The notes below the pieces were generated by a model. The model made no database searches, had not been told where the DNA came from, and was given only the letters and a program-made list of their open reading frames with translations. From an uncultured Gemmiger sp. (lineage in GTDB: Bacteria; Bacillota; Clostridia; Oscillospirales; Ruminococcaceae): a stretch of DNA of 24,562 nt. This document shows, piece after piece, positions 1-11,311 of the stretch. Position 1 is the stretch's first letter. Every line of letters begins with the position of its first letter. The position numbers and the translations under genes are program-made. Where the stretch lies: assembly GCA_934502625.1 (NCBI GenBank), contig CAKSUQ010000029.1, positions 1 through 24,562 on the forward strand, given 5' to 3'.

Positions 1-1424
1 TCGCGGCCCTCGCGGAGCGCCCAGACGACGAGGCTCTGGCCGCGGCGCATGTCGCCGCAGGCAAACACCTTCGGGTCGGCGGTGGCGTACTTCACGTCCG
101 CCACGGTGCCGCGCTTTGTGCGCTCGACGCCGAAGGCATCGGCTACATAGGGCTCGCAGCCAGTAAAGCCCGCCGCGATCAACACCAGATCACAGTCGAC
201 GGCGAACTCCTCGCCCGTGGGCACCATCTGGCGGCGGCCATCGACGACCTCGCTTTTCAGCTTGGCGATCAGTGCGCCGCAGACCTGCCCAGCCTCGTTC
301 TTGTAGAACTCCTTCACCGTCGTCTGGTAGACGCGCGGGTCGCTGCCAAACTTGGCGATGGCCTCCTGCTGGCCGTAGTCGGTTTTCAGCACGCGCGGCC
401 ACTCCGGCCAATCGTTGCCGGGGGCACGGGTCGCGGGCGGGCAGGGCATCATTTCCAGCTGCAGTACGCTCTCGCAGCCCTGACGAATGGCCGTGCCGAC
501 GCAGTCGTTTCCGGTGTCGCCGCCGCCGATGACCAGCACCCGCTTGCCCGCAGCGGAAACGGCCTTGCCGTCCGCAAAGTTCGAGTCCAGCAGACTGCGG
601 GTCACGCTCGTCAGGTAGTCGACGGCGAAGTAGATGCCCTGCGCGTCGCGGCCGGGGGCGGCGACGTCGCGCGCCTGCTTCGCGCCGCAGCAGAGCACCA
701 CGGCGTCGTAGCGGGCCTTCAGCTCCTCGGCGCTGACGGTATTGCCGACATCGGCGTTAAAGATGAACTCAATGCCCTCGTCCTGCAAAATCTTCACGCG
801 GCGGTCGATGACCCACTTTTCCAGCTTCATATTCGGGATGCCGTACATCAAAAGGCCGCCCGCGCGGTCTTCGCGCTCATAGATCGTCACGCGGTGGCCG
901 CGCTTGTTCAAAAGGTCAGCCACCGAAAGCCCCGCAGGTCCCGCGCCGATGACGGCCACGGTCTTGCCGGTGCGCGCCGGGGGCGGCACAGCGTGGATGG
1001 CACCGCTCTCGTAGCCGTATTCCACGATGGCGCGCTCGTTCTCCTTGACGGAGACCGGGTCGCCTGTGACGTTGCCGCAGGTGCAGGCCGCCTCGCACAG
1101 GGCAGGGCAGACCCGGCTGGTAAACTCCGGGTAGCGGTTCGTGGCAATCAGCCGGTGCACGGCTAAGTCCCACTTGCCTTGATAGACCAGATCGTTCCAT
1201 TCGGGGATGAGGTTATTCAGCGGGCAGCCGCTGAACATGCCGCCCAGCTGGACGCCGCTCTGGCAGAAGGGAACGCCGCAGTCCATGCAGCGTGCGCCCT
1301 GTGCCTGCTGCTCGTCGGTGTGCAGCGGGATGTGGAACTCGTTAAAATTCTGGATGCGCTCCTCAGGCGGCAGCTCTAAACTGGTCTGCCGCGCGATCTC
1401 GATAAATCCTGTCGGTTTGCCCAT
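1..1424 (-). CDS. gltD: Glutamate synthase small (beta) subunit, 3' end cut by window edge
   Basis: This is the NADPH-oxidising subunit of glutamate synthase: it passes electrons from NADPH through FAD and Fe-S clusters to GltB. I translated it by eye from ATG at 1424 (MGKPTGFIEIARQ). The start follows a strong AGGGAGG site about 8 nt upstream. About 474 residues are present; family members are about 490, so only a short C-terminal tail should be missing. Visible motifs are an N-terminal Cys cluster (RCMDCGVPFC, residues about 45-54, then GCPLNN) and a second one (CPALCEAACTCG), which are the ligands for the [4Fe-4S] centres. Next come the FAD-binding GAGPAG and the NADPH-binding GGGDTGND. 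The gene lies 15 bp downstream of gltB, so it is cotranscribed and perhaps translationally coupled. Family assignment is firm; what follows in the operon is outside the window. Confidence 0.96.
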   Translation of the reverse strand, partial: MGKPTGFIEIARQTSLELPPEERIQNFNEFHIPLHTDEQQAQGARCMDCGVPFCQSGVQLGGMFSGCPLNNLIPEWNDLVYQGKWDLAVHRLIATNRYPEFTSRVCPALCEAACTCGNVTGDPVSVKENERAIVEYGYESGAIHAVPPPARTGKTVAVIGAGPAGLSVADLLNKRGHRVTIYEREDRAGGLLMYGIPNMKLEKWVIDRRVKILQDEGIEFIFNADVGNTVSAEELKARYDAVVLCCGAKQARDVAAPGRDAQGIYFAVDYLTSVTRSLLDSNFADGKAVSAAGKRVLVIGGGDTGNDCVGTAIRQGCESVLQLEMMPCPPATRAPGNDWPEWPRVLKTDYGQQEAIAKFGSDPRVYQTTVKEFYKNEAGQVCGALIAKLKSEVVDGRRQMVPTGEEFAVDCDLVLIAAGFTGCEPYVADAFGVERTKRGTVADVKYATADPKVFACGDMRRGQSLVVWALREGR

Positions 1425-1439
1425 GATACTCTGCCTCCC

Positions 1440-5990
<4,551 letters not shown>

Positions 5991-6016
5991 GCCTCGTGAT
6001 CGCTCCTTCCCAGATG

Positions 6017-6056
6017 CCGGGGCGGGCAGCTACGCACATAACGCCGTGCGCCCCGG
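6017..6056 (-). other. Second hairpin in gltB leader, next to the ribosome site
   Basis: On the transcribed (minus) strand the arms CCGGGGCG and CGCCCCGG (8 bp, perfect) enclose about 24 nt that contain a smaller possible GCGCAC/GTGCG pairing. The 3' arm ends a few bases before the GGAAGGAG ribosome site of gltB. It could shape translation initiation or act as an alternative fold to the upstream terminator. Pairing is seen by eye; function is inference. Confidence 0.45.
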
Positions 6057-6060
6057 ATAA

Positions 6061-6110
6061 ACAAAAAAGACGTTCCCACGGGCATAAAAGCCCCTTGTGG
6101 GAACGTCTTT
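6061..6110 (-). terminator. Terminator-like attenuator hairpin in gltB leader
   Basis: Arms AAAGACGTTCCCAC and GTGGGAACGTCTTT (plus-strand 6066-6079 and 6097-6110) pair over 14 bp without mismatch, with an additional GGGC/GCCC type pairing in the loop. On the minus strand the stem is followed directly by TTTTTT (6068-6063), the form of an intrinsic terminator. It begins only about 6 nt after the predicted start of the gltB transcript and lies upstream of the gene it would switch off, so a regulatory attenuator is more likely than an end-of-gene terminator. No minus-strand gene ends just upstream of it. Confidence 0.75.
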
Positions 6111-6122
6111 GTTCTTGTCTGC

Positions 6123-6151
6123 ATCATAGCATAGAACCTGCCGCTTTACAA
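6123..6151 (-). promoter_or_regulatory. Sigma-A promoter of gltB-gltD
   Basis: Minus-strand -35 TTGTAA (6151-6146), 17-bp spacer and -10 TATGAT (6128-6123). Predicted start is near 6116, giving a leader of about 126 nt. The upstream side is AT-rich, unlike the surrounding GC-rich DNA. Confidence 0.65.
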
Positions 6152-6174
6152 TCCTAAAGCAGAAGATTCTTCGG

Positions 6175-6236
6175 AAATTAAGCGCGAAACCTTTGGAAAT
6201 TTAATTGTAGATGATTAAACTTAAGAAAATTAAGCG
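6175..6236. repeat. Direct repeat AAATTAAGCG upstream of gltB promoter
   Basis: AAATTAAGCG occurs at 6175-6184 and again at 6227-6236, 52 bp apart (about five helical turns), within an AT-rich tract. The copies are centred about 63 and 115 bp upstream of the predicted gltB transcript start. They could be paired binding sites for an activator or repressor; no known consensus was recognised. Confidence 0.4.
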
Positions 6237-6247
6237 TTAGGCATATT

Positions 6248-6326
6248 GTAGGGGGCGGCGTCCTCGACGCCCCGGAAGGTTCCCGCTGCCGCAAACTTGC
6301 CGGGCGGAGCAGAGCCCCGCCCCTAC
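6248..6326. repeat. Composite GTAGGGG palindromic repeat (79 bp)
   Basis: The element starts with GTAGGGGGCGGCG and ends with the inverted terminus CGCCCCTAC. The left unit folds back through GGCGTCctcGACGCC (within 6248-6274) and the right unit through GGGCGGagcagagCCCCGCCC. The two units in opposite orientation are joined by about 25 bp of unique sequence, the arrangement of REP/BIME-type intergenic elements. The first 27 bases recur exactly at 18112-18138. Confidence 0.7.
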
Positions 6327-6365
6327 GGGTGCACTTCCCATAACGTATCCGTAATACCGCAGGAC

Positions 6366-6397
6366 GTAGGGGCGCACCTGCGTGTGCGCCCGTGGGC
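6366..6397. repeat. Single GTAGGGG-family palindromic unit
   Basis: Begins GTAGGGGCGCAC and folds as GGGCGCAC / GTGCGCCC around a CTGCGT loop. It lies 39 bp after the neighbouring composite copy and 3' of mscL. It is the same family by its GTAGGGG start and GC-rich palindrome, but has different stem bases. Confidence 0.55.
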
Positions 6398-6428
6398 GTG
6401 GCCAGTATCGCAACATAAATATCCCGCC

Positions 6429-6468
6429 GCCCACCAAAAAACCGCGCAGGGCACTTACCCTGCGCGGT
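6429..6468 (-). terminator. Intrinsic terminator of mrp-mscL operon
   Basis: Arms ACCGCGCAGGG (6441-6451) and CCCTGCGCGGT (6458-6468) form an 11-bp stem with loop CACTTA. On the minus strand it is followed by TTTTTTGG. It starts 15 bp beyond the mscL stop codon. Confidence 0.9.
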
Positions 6469-6483
6469 AGATCTCACAAAAAC

Positions 6484-6906
6484 TTACGCGGTCTTTTCCT
6501 CGTTCTGCTTTTTCAGCTCGGCGAGGATGTCGGCCAGCAGCTCCTCCTGCGTGGGGGCGGCGGGGGCAGCAGGATCTTCCTTGGCGGACTCCTCGTGCTT
6601 GCCCATCTCCATCAGCTTGTTCATGGCCTTGACGATGCAGAACAGCACGAACGCCATGATCAGGAAGTTGATGACGGCGGTGATGAACGCGCCGTACTTA
6701 AAGACCAGCTTGCCGTCGCCAAAGACATCCCACATCATGGCGTCAAAGTTGACCTTGCCCAGAATACCCAAAATCGGGCTGATGAGGTTGTCGGTCAGGG
6801 AGGTGACCAGCGTGGAGAATGCGCCGCCGATGATAACACCGATGGCCATGTCCATCATGTTGCCCTTCAGGGCGAAGGCTTTGAATTCCTCAAAGAACTT
6901 TTTCAT
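6484..6906 (-). CDS. mscL: Large-conductance mechanosensitive channel
   Basis: An inner-membrane pore that opens under membrane tension and releases solutes after osmotic downshock. The product from ATG at 6906 has 140 residues, typical for MscL (130-150). It shows the amphipathic N-terminus MKKFFEEFKAFALKGN, first membrane helix MMDMAIGVIIGGAFSTLVTS (about 17-36) with the pore-lining Gly-rich face, periplasmic loop, second helix about 73-95 (AFITAVINFLIMAFVLF) and a charged C-terminal helix with the usual ELLADILAELKKQ. A TTG 15 nt further upstream is in frame, but GAGGAGG lies 6 nt before the ATG and overlaps the TTG, so the ATG is preferred. It follows mrp by 39 bp and ends at a clear terminator. 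Confidence 0.96.
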   Translation of the reverse strand: MKKFFEEFKAFALKGNMMDMAIGVIIGGAFSTLVTSLTDNLISPILGILGKVNFDAMMWDVFGDGKLVFKYGAFITAVINFLIMAFVLFCIVKAMNKLMEMGKHEESAKEDPAAPAAPTQEELLADILAELKKQNEEKTA

Positions 6907-6945
6907 AAGGTACCTCCTCAAAATTTAAAACGTCGATGCAGCGTC

Positions 6946-7770
6946 TTACTTTTTCAGCAGCTTTGCCACGGTCTGGGCCGCATTGTCCAGATAGTCGCCC
7001 GCGAACATCTCGATCATGCCCGCATCGGCCTCCTTGGCCAGCTCGGGGTCGATAGGCATCTTGGCCAGCACAGGCAGCTTGTATTTGTCGGCGATCTCGT
7101 CCACATGGCTGTCGCCAAAGACGTTGATGTGCTTGCCGCAGTCGGGGCAGACAGCGTAGCTCATGTTCTCGACCAGGCCGAGGATGGGCACATGCATCAT
7201 CTGGGCCATCTGGACGGCCTTGCCGACGATCATGCCGACCAGCTCCTGCGGGCTGGACACGATGACGATGCCGTCCACCGGCAGCGTCTGGAACACGGTC
7301 AGCGGCACGTCGCCGGTGCCCGGGGGCATGTCAACGAACAGGAAATCAACGTCCCACACGACCTCCTGCCAGAACTGCTTGACCGCGCCCGCAATGACGG
7401 GGCCGCGCCAGACAACGGGGGCCTCGGGGTCGTCGAGCAGCAGGTTGATGCTCATGATTTCCACGCCGGTGCGGCTGGAAACCGGGTTGATGCTCTCGCC
7501 GTCGCCGGTGGCCGGGCCCTTCACGCCGAACAGGCGGGGGATGGACGGGCCGGTGATGTCGGCGTCCAGCACGCCGGCCTTAAAGCCAAGGCGGCGCATC
7601 GAGACAGCCAGCATGGCGCTGGTCATGCTTTTGCCGACGCCGCCCTTGCCGGAAACGACGCCGATGACTTTTTGGATACGGCTTCTTGCGTGCGGCGGCT
7701 CATGCTGCGGCGCGCGGTGATCGCAGTTGGACTTGCAGCTGCTGCAATCATGGTTACAGGCTTCGCTCAT
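6946..7770 (-). CDS. Mrp/ApbC/NBP35-family Fe-S cluster carrier ATPase
   Basis: A cytosolic P-loop ATPase of the Mrp/NBP35 group, which assembles or carries [4Fe-4S] clusters for apo-proteins. The 274 residues contain the deviant Walker A GKGGVGKS (41-48), switch motif DADITGPSIPRLFG (70-83), DMPPGTGD (147-154) and the metal-binding CPDC (Cys208, Cys211). An extra N-terminal Cys motif, CX3CX2CX3C (Cys5, 9, 12, 16), resembles the N-terminal ferredoxin-like motif of NBP35-type members. Start ATG 7770 has AAAGGAG about 10 nt upstream. It is first in a two-gene operon with mscL; the pairing is not obviously functional. The upstream Fe-S enzyme GltBD is a plausible but unproven client. Confidence 0.93.
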   Translation of the reverse strand: MSEACNHDCSSCKSNCDHRAPQHEPPHARSRIQKVIGVVSGKGGVGKSMTSAMLAVSMRRLGFKAGVLDADITGPSIPRLFGVKGPATGDGESINPVSSRTGVEIMSINLLLDDPEAPVVWRGPVIAGAVKQFWQEVVWDVDFLFVDMPPGTGDVPLTVFQTLPVDGIVIVSSPQELVGMIVGKAVQMAQMMHVPILGLVENMSYAVCPDCGKHINVFGDSHVDEIADKYKLPVLAKMPIDPELAKEADAGMIEMFAGDYLDNAAQTVAKLLKK

Positions 7771-7805
7771 GGTATATTTGCTCCTTTAAAAATTGCTCTT
7801 TTTTC

Positions 7806-7834
7806 AGTTTACCAAAAATCACGCCGGAATGCAA
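7806..7834 (-). promoter_or_regulatory. Candidate promoter of mrp-mscL
   Basis: Minus-strand TTGCAT (7834-7829), 17-bp spacer, TAAACT (7811-7806), about 35 bp before the mrp start. Both boxes match consensus at four of six positions, so this is moderate evidence only. Confidence 0.4.
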
Positions 7835-7946
7835 GACACTGGTCAATTTAAAAGCATTTAAAAGCGGCCCCGTATTGCATCCCGCTCCCGCAAGGCATAC
7901 CGCGCCGCCCACCCGCATACCCATCAGCAGGGGAAGGGGGCGGCGT

Positions 7947-9260
7947 ATGAGCAAACGCAGAACGTACCTACACAATGCGGCGCTGCTCACCGGGTCGGGG
8001 CTGGTGCTGCGGGCGCTGGGCATGGGCTTCCGGGTCGTGCTGGCGGCGTATCTGGGCAGCGAGGGCATGGGGCTGTACCAACTGATTCTGGCGCTGTACA
8101 TGGTGTTTGTCTCGTTTGCCACGGCGGGCATCAACGTGGCGTCGGCGCGGCTGGCGGCGCAAAGTCTGGCGCGGGGCAGCGGCATGGCCGAGACGCTGCG
8201 CGGGCTCTGCTTCACGGCGCTGGGCTTCGGCACGGCGGCCATGCTGGCGCAGAGCATCCTCGCCGCGCCCTGCGCGCGGTACCTGCTGCACGACGTCCGC
8301 GCCGAGAGCGCTCTGCTGATCTTAGCGCCCAGCCTGCCGTTCATGGCGGTGTCGGGGGCGGTGCGGGGGTGCTTCCTCGCCGCACGGCGGGTGCAGCCGA
8401 ACATCACAGCGCAGCTCATCGAGCAGCTGGTGCGGATGGCCGTCGCCGTGGCAGGGCTGCGGGCGCTGGCGCAGTGGGGCGCGGGGTACGGCTGCGCCGC
8501 CGTGCTGCTGGGCAACACAGTCAGCGAGGGCGTCTCCTGCGGCATCATGCTGGCGTTTGCCGCCCGCACGCCGGAATTTCGCGCCCGCCCCGACGCGCCG
8601 CTGCACCCCTACACCCGCAAGGAACTGTACGACATCCTGTGGCCGGTCGAGGGCAGCCGCATGCTGGCAAGCGCACTGCAGGCCGCCGAGAGCAGCCTGA
8701 TCCCCTGCACGCTGACGCTGTACACCGGCAGCCGCGCCGAGGCGATGGCGCAGTACGGCAGCCTGAAGGGCATGGCGCTGCCGCTGTTGTTTTTCCCGTT
8801 TTCGGTGTTGGGGGCGCTGTCCGGCCTGCTGATGCCGGAGATCACCCGCGCCCACACGCGGGGCGACCTGCCCGCGATGCGGCGGCTGATCTTCACGATG
8901 CTGCGCTTGACGGGAGCGTTCTCGCTGGCGGCAGGGGTGGGGTTTGTGGTGTTCGGTGCGCCGCTGGCGCAGCTGGTCTACCGCGACGCCGACGTCGGCC
9001 GGATGGTGCAGGTGCTGGGCTTTGTCGCGCCGTTCATGTATCTGGAAAGCATGGTGGACGGCGTTCTGAAGGGCTTAGGAGAGCAATTGGCAACATTCCG
9101 TTATTCGCTGCTGGATTCGGCGTTCCGGATCGCCGCAATCTGTCTGATCGTGCCGCAGTACGGTATGGCGGGATTTTTAGGGGTGATGGTGGGGTCAAAC
9201 TTATTGACGTTTGCGTTGAATATGAGGAGGATGATGGAGAAGATAAAAGATAATAGATAA
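7947..9260 (+). CDS. MOP-superfamily lipid/polysaccharide flippase (SpoVB/MurJ-like)
   Basis: A polytopic membrane protein of about 437 residues with repeated hydrophobic helices. Sequence features fit the polysaccharide-biosynthesis/SpoVB branch of the MOP flippases: N-terminal LLTGSGLVLRALGMGFRVVLAAYLGSEGMGLYQLI, a mid-protein segment beginning LYDILWPVEGSRML, and FPFSVLGALSGLLMPEITRAHTRGD. Members move lipid-linked glycans across the membrane (lipid II, teichoic or exopolysaccharide units, or spore cortex in SpoVB); which substrate applies here cannot be told. ATG 7947 follows AAGGGGG at about 7 nt; a longer in-frame extension upstream runs antisense to mrp and is not credible. SpoVB is usually about 500 residues, so this is a short form. 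The last codons and stop lie in the inverted repeat that starts at 9247, so the C-terminus may have been altered. Confidence 0.85.
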   Translation: MSKRRTYLHNAALLTGSGLVLRALGMGFRVVLAAYLGSEGMGLYQLILALYMVFVSFATAGINVASARLAAQSLARGSGMAETLRGLCFTALGFGTAAMLAQSILAAPCARYLLHDVRAESALLILAPSLPFMAVSGAVRGCFLAARRVQPNITAQLIEQLVRMAVAVAGLRALAQWGAGYGCAAVLLGNTVSEGVSCGIMLAFAARTPEFRARPDAPLHPYTRKELYDILWPVEGSRMLASALQAAESSLIPCTLTLYTGSRAEAMAQYGSLKGMALPLLFFPFSVLGALSGLLMPEITRAHTRGDLPAMRRLIFTMLRLTGAFSLAAGVGFVVFGAPLAQLVYRDADVGRMVQVLGFVAPFMYLESMVDGVLKGLGEQLATFRYSLLDSAFRIAAICLIVPQYGMAGFLGVMVGSNLLTFALNMRRMMEKIKDNR

Positions 9261-9388
9261 AAGATAATAAAAAAGGTGGAGTTTTCTCCTTTCAGTCGAA
9301 AACAAAAAGAACGCTACTGCATTTTGTTTTCGACCAACGGGAGAAAACCCACCAAATTTTTTATCTCTTATCTTTTATCTATTATCTT
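9247..9388. repeat. 142-bp near-perfect inverted repeat (long hairpin) between convergent genes
   Basis: Outer arms pair AAGATAATAGATAAAAGATA with TATCTTTTATCTATTATCTT, middle arms pair GGTGGAGTTTTCTCC with GGGAGAAAACCCACC, and inner arms GTCGAAAACAAAA (9295-9307) and TTTTGTTTTCGAC (9322-9334) are perfect around a 14-nt loop. Small bulges occur near 9271 and 9291. It contains the stop codon of the flippase and the stop of the ABC exporter gene, and T/A runs flank the stems, so it can serve as a bidirectional terminator. Its size and AT-rich ends, unlike the surrounding DNA, suggest a MITE-like or other mobile intergenic element. Confidence 0.85.
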
Positions 9389-11156
9389 ATAAGGTCTCTC
9401 CACTCACCAGCCCGTTCCACAGCCTATAGTACACTCCCTGCTTCGCCAGCAGCGCTTCGTGGCTGCCCTCCTCCTCGATGCCGTCCTTGCCTAAAACGAG
9501 GATGCGGTCGGCGTTCTTGATGGTCGTCAGGCGGTGGGCAATCGTCAGCGTTGTGCGCCCCTTTGCCAGCTTGTCAAGGCTCTGGCCGACGAGGATCTCG
9601 CTCTCGTTGTCCAGCGCGCTCGTCGCCTCATCCAGCAGCAGAATGCGCGGGTTTTTCAAAAATACGCGGGCAATCGCCAAGCGCTGCTTCTGCCCGCCGG
9701 AGAGCTTGACCCCGCGCTCGCCGACGTAGGTGTCGTAGCCGTCCTTCAGTGCGCGGACGAAGGCATCCGCACCCGCCAGCTTGGCGGCCTCCTCAATTTC
9801 CGCGCGGGTCGCGCCGGGGCGGCCGTAGGCGATGTTGTCCGCCACCGTGCCGCTGAACAGGTAGACATCCTGCTGCACCACGCCGATGGCCTCGCGCAGA
9901 CTATGCAGTGTCACGCCGCGCACATCCTGCCCGTCGATCAGAATTTTGCCGCCCGTCACATCGTAGAAGCGGGGGATGAGATTGCACAGCGTCGTTTTGC
10001 CACCGCCGGACGGCCCCACCAGCGCGACGTTCTCGCCGGGGCAGATGTGCAGGTCGACGTGGCGCAGGACTTTATTGTGGTCGTCGGGGTACTCGAAGCT
10101 GACATCCTCAAAGTCGATGCCGCCGTCCGTGACTTCCAGCGGCTTCGCGTCGGGCGCATCGGCGATGGCGATGGGGGTGTCCATGATCTCGGCAAAGCGT
10201 TCGATGCCGGTCATGCCGCGCTGGAACTGCTCGGCAAATTCGACGATGCGGCGGATCGTTGCAATCAGCGTAGATACGTACAAGACGTAGGCGACCAGAT
10301 CGCCTGCGCTGATGGCACCGTAGACCAGCGACAGCCCGCCCGCCAGAATGACAACAAAGTACATCAGGCCGTCAAAAAGCCGCGTCGAGGTGTTGAACGC
10401 CGCCATGGCATGATAGCCCAGTGTCTTGATTTTCTCAAACTCGCGGTTCCTATGCTTGAACTTTTCGCGCTCCAGATCCTCCGCCGCAAACGCCTTGACG
10501 ACCCGCTGGCCGAGCAGACTGTCCTCAATCGTCGCGTTCAGCTCGCCGATCTGGAACCGCTGCTGGCGGAACCGCTCCCGCAGTTTGTGGTTGAGTTTGA
10601 CCGACACGGCGCCCATCAGCGGCACGCAGGCGAAGACGACGAGGGTCAGCGGCACGTTGGCCTGACACAAAATGACGAAGGACGCCGCAATCTTGATGCC
10701 CGCAATAAAAAATTCCTCCGGGCAGTGGTGGGCGAACTCGGTCACATCGAACAGGTCGTTCGTGATGCGCCCCATGATCTGCCCGACCTTCGTGTTGTTG
10801 TAATAGGTGTGGTCGAGCCGCAGCAGGTGGTCGAAGGCGTCGCGGCGCATGTCGGTCTCGATGTGTACGCCCATGATGTGCCCGATGCCGGACATGAAGT
10901 AGCTGGCCGCGCCGTCAATGACGCGCAGCACAAAGTAGAGCGCCGCCATTTTCAGCACAGCGTCGACGGTCAGGGCGGCGGCGCTGACGGTGTTCGTCAG
11001 GGTGCGCATGATGGTGGGCAGCGCAATATCGCAGAGCGTCGTCAGCGCGGCGCAGAACAGATCAAACGCCAGCACACCGCGGTATTTGAACATATAGGGC
11101 AGAAAACGGCGAATCAGCGCACTGTTTTTCGGGCGCTGTGCGGTGGAATTGGACAT
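9387..11156 (-). CDS. ABC exporter with fused membrane and ATPase domains
   Basis: A half-size type IV ABC exporter of 589 residues; such proteins act as dimers in the inner membrane. The first 310 residues carry about six membrane helices of the ABC_membrane type, and the C-terminal ATPase domain (345-580) has Walker A GPSGGGKTT (381-389), Q-loop VVQQD (427-430), signature LSGGQKQ (485-491), Walker B ILLLDEATSALD (505-516) and H-loop His541. All catalytic residues are present. Start at 11156 is preferred because AAAGAGG lies 5 nt upstream; an in-frame ATG at 11177 has no ribosome site. It appears as a single gene, so it is probably a homodimer, or it pairs with a partner elsewhere. Drug, lipid or peptide export are all possible; no substrate is visible. 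Its stop codon lies in the large inverted repeat. Confidence 0.93.
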   Translation of the reverse strand: MSNSTAQRPKNSALIRRFLPYMFKYRGVLAFDLFCAALTTLCDIALPTIMRTLTNTVSAAALTVDAVLKMAALYFVLRVIDGAASYFMSGIGHIMGVHIETDMRRDAFDHLLRLDHTYYNNTKVGQIMGRITNDLFDVTEFAHHCPEEFFIAGIKIAASFVILCQANVPLTLVVFACVPLMGAVSVKLNHKLRERFRQQRFQIGELNATIEDSLLGQRVVKAFAAEDLEREKFKHRNREFEKIKTLGYHAMAAFNTSTRLFDGLMYFVVILAGGLSLVYGAISAGDLVAYVLYVSTLIATIRRIVEFAEQFQRGMTGIERFAEIMDTPIAIADAPDAKPLEVTDGGIDFEDVSFEYPDDHNKVLRHVDLHICPGENVALVGPSGGGKTTLCNLIPRFYDVTGGKILIDGQDVRGVTLHSLREAIGVVQQDVYLFSGTVADNIAYGRPGATRAEIEEAAKLAGADAFVRALKDGYDTYVGERGVKLSGGQKQRLAIARVFLKNPRILLLDEATSALDNESEILVGQSLDKLAKGRTTLTIAHRLTTIKNADRILVLGKDGIEEEGSHEALLAKQGVYYRLWNGLVSGETL

Positions 11157-11209
11157 GGGTACCTCTTTCTTTTGCATTCTAAATCGCGACTATAAAAATT
11201 TGCTGCTCG

Positions 11210-11296
11210 GTAGGGGCGGGGCATGCCCCGCCCGCAACATTATCCGTGCCGCTGCGGCTGTGGGATGGCTGAGGGTCGGGCATGCCCGACCCCTAC
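11210..11296. repeat. Composite GTAGGGG palindromic repeat (87 bp)
   Basis: Starts GTAGGGGCGGGGCATGCCCC and ends GGGCATGCCCGACCCCTAC, so the termini are inverted GTAGGGG/CCCCTAC. Each end unit is itself a palindrome (CGGGGCATGCCCCG and GTCGGGCATGCCCGAC), joined by about 35 bp. Same architecture as the copies at 6248 and 21049. It fills the gap between the ABC exporter and SGNH hydrolase genes. Confidence 0.75.
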
Positions 11297-11311
11297 AGCG
11301 CGGCAACCCGC

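Noticed and set aside
5991..6116. T-box or ANTAR two-hairpin riboregulator in the gltB leader
   Set aside because: The leader is too short for a T-box and lacks the AGGGTGG-type motif. Only a few bases precede the terminator stem and no hexaloop pair with A and G at the usual positions was found, so only an attenuator of unknown class is claimed.
6382..7851. 489-codon plus-strand frame over mscL and mrp
   Set aside because: Antisense to two well-identified genes and crossing their terminator and promoter; His/Asp/Gly-rich shadow composition.
7686..7946. N-terminal extension of the flippase
   Set aside because: It would run antisense to mrp and its promoter; AAGGGGG and a proper hydrophobic N-terminus start at 7947.
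9534..11195. 553-codon plus-strand frame over the ABC exporter gene
   Set aside because: Shadow of the exporter frame with no domain or ribosome site.
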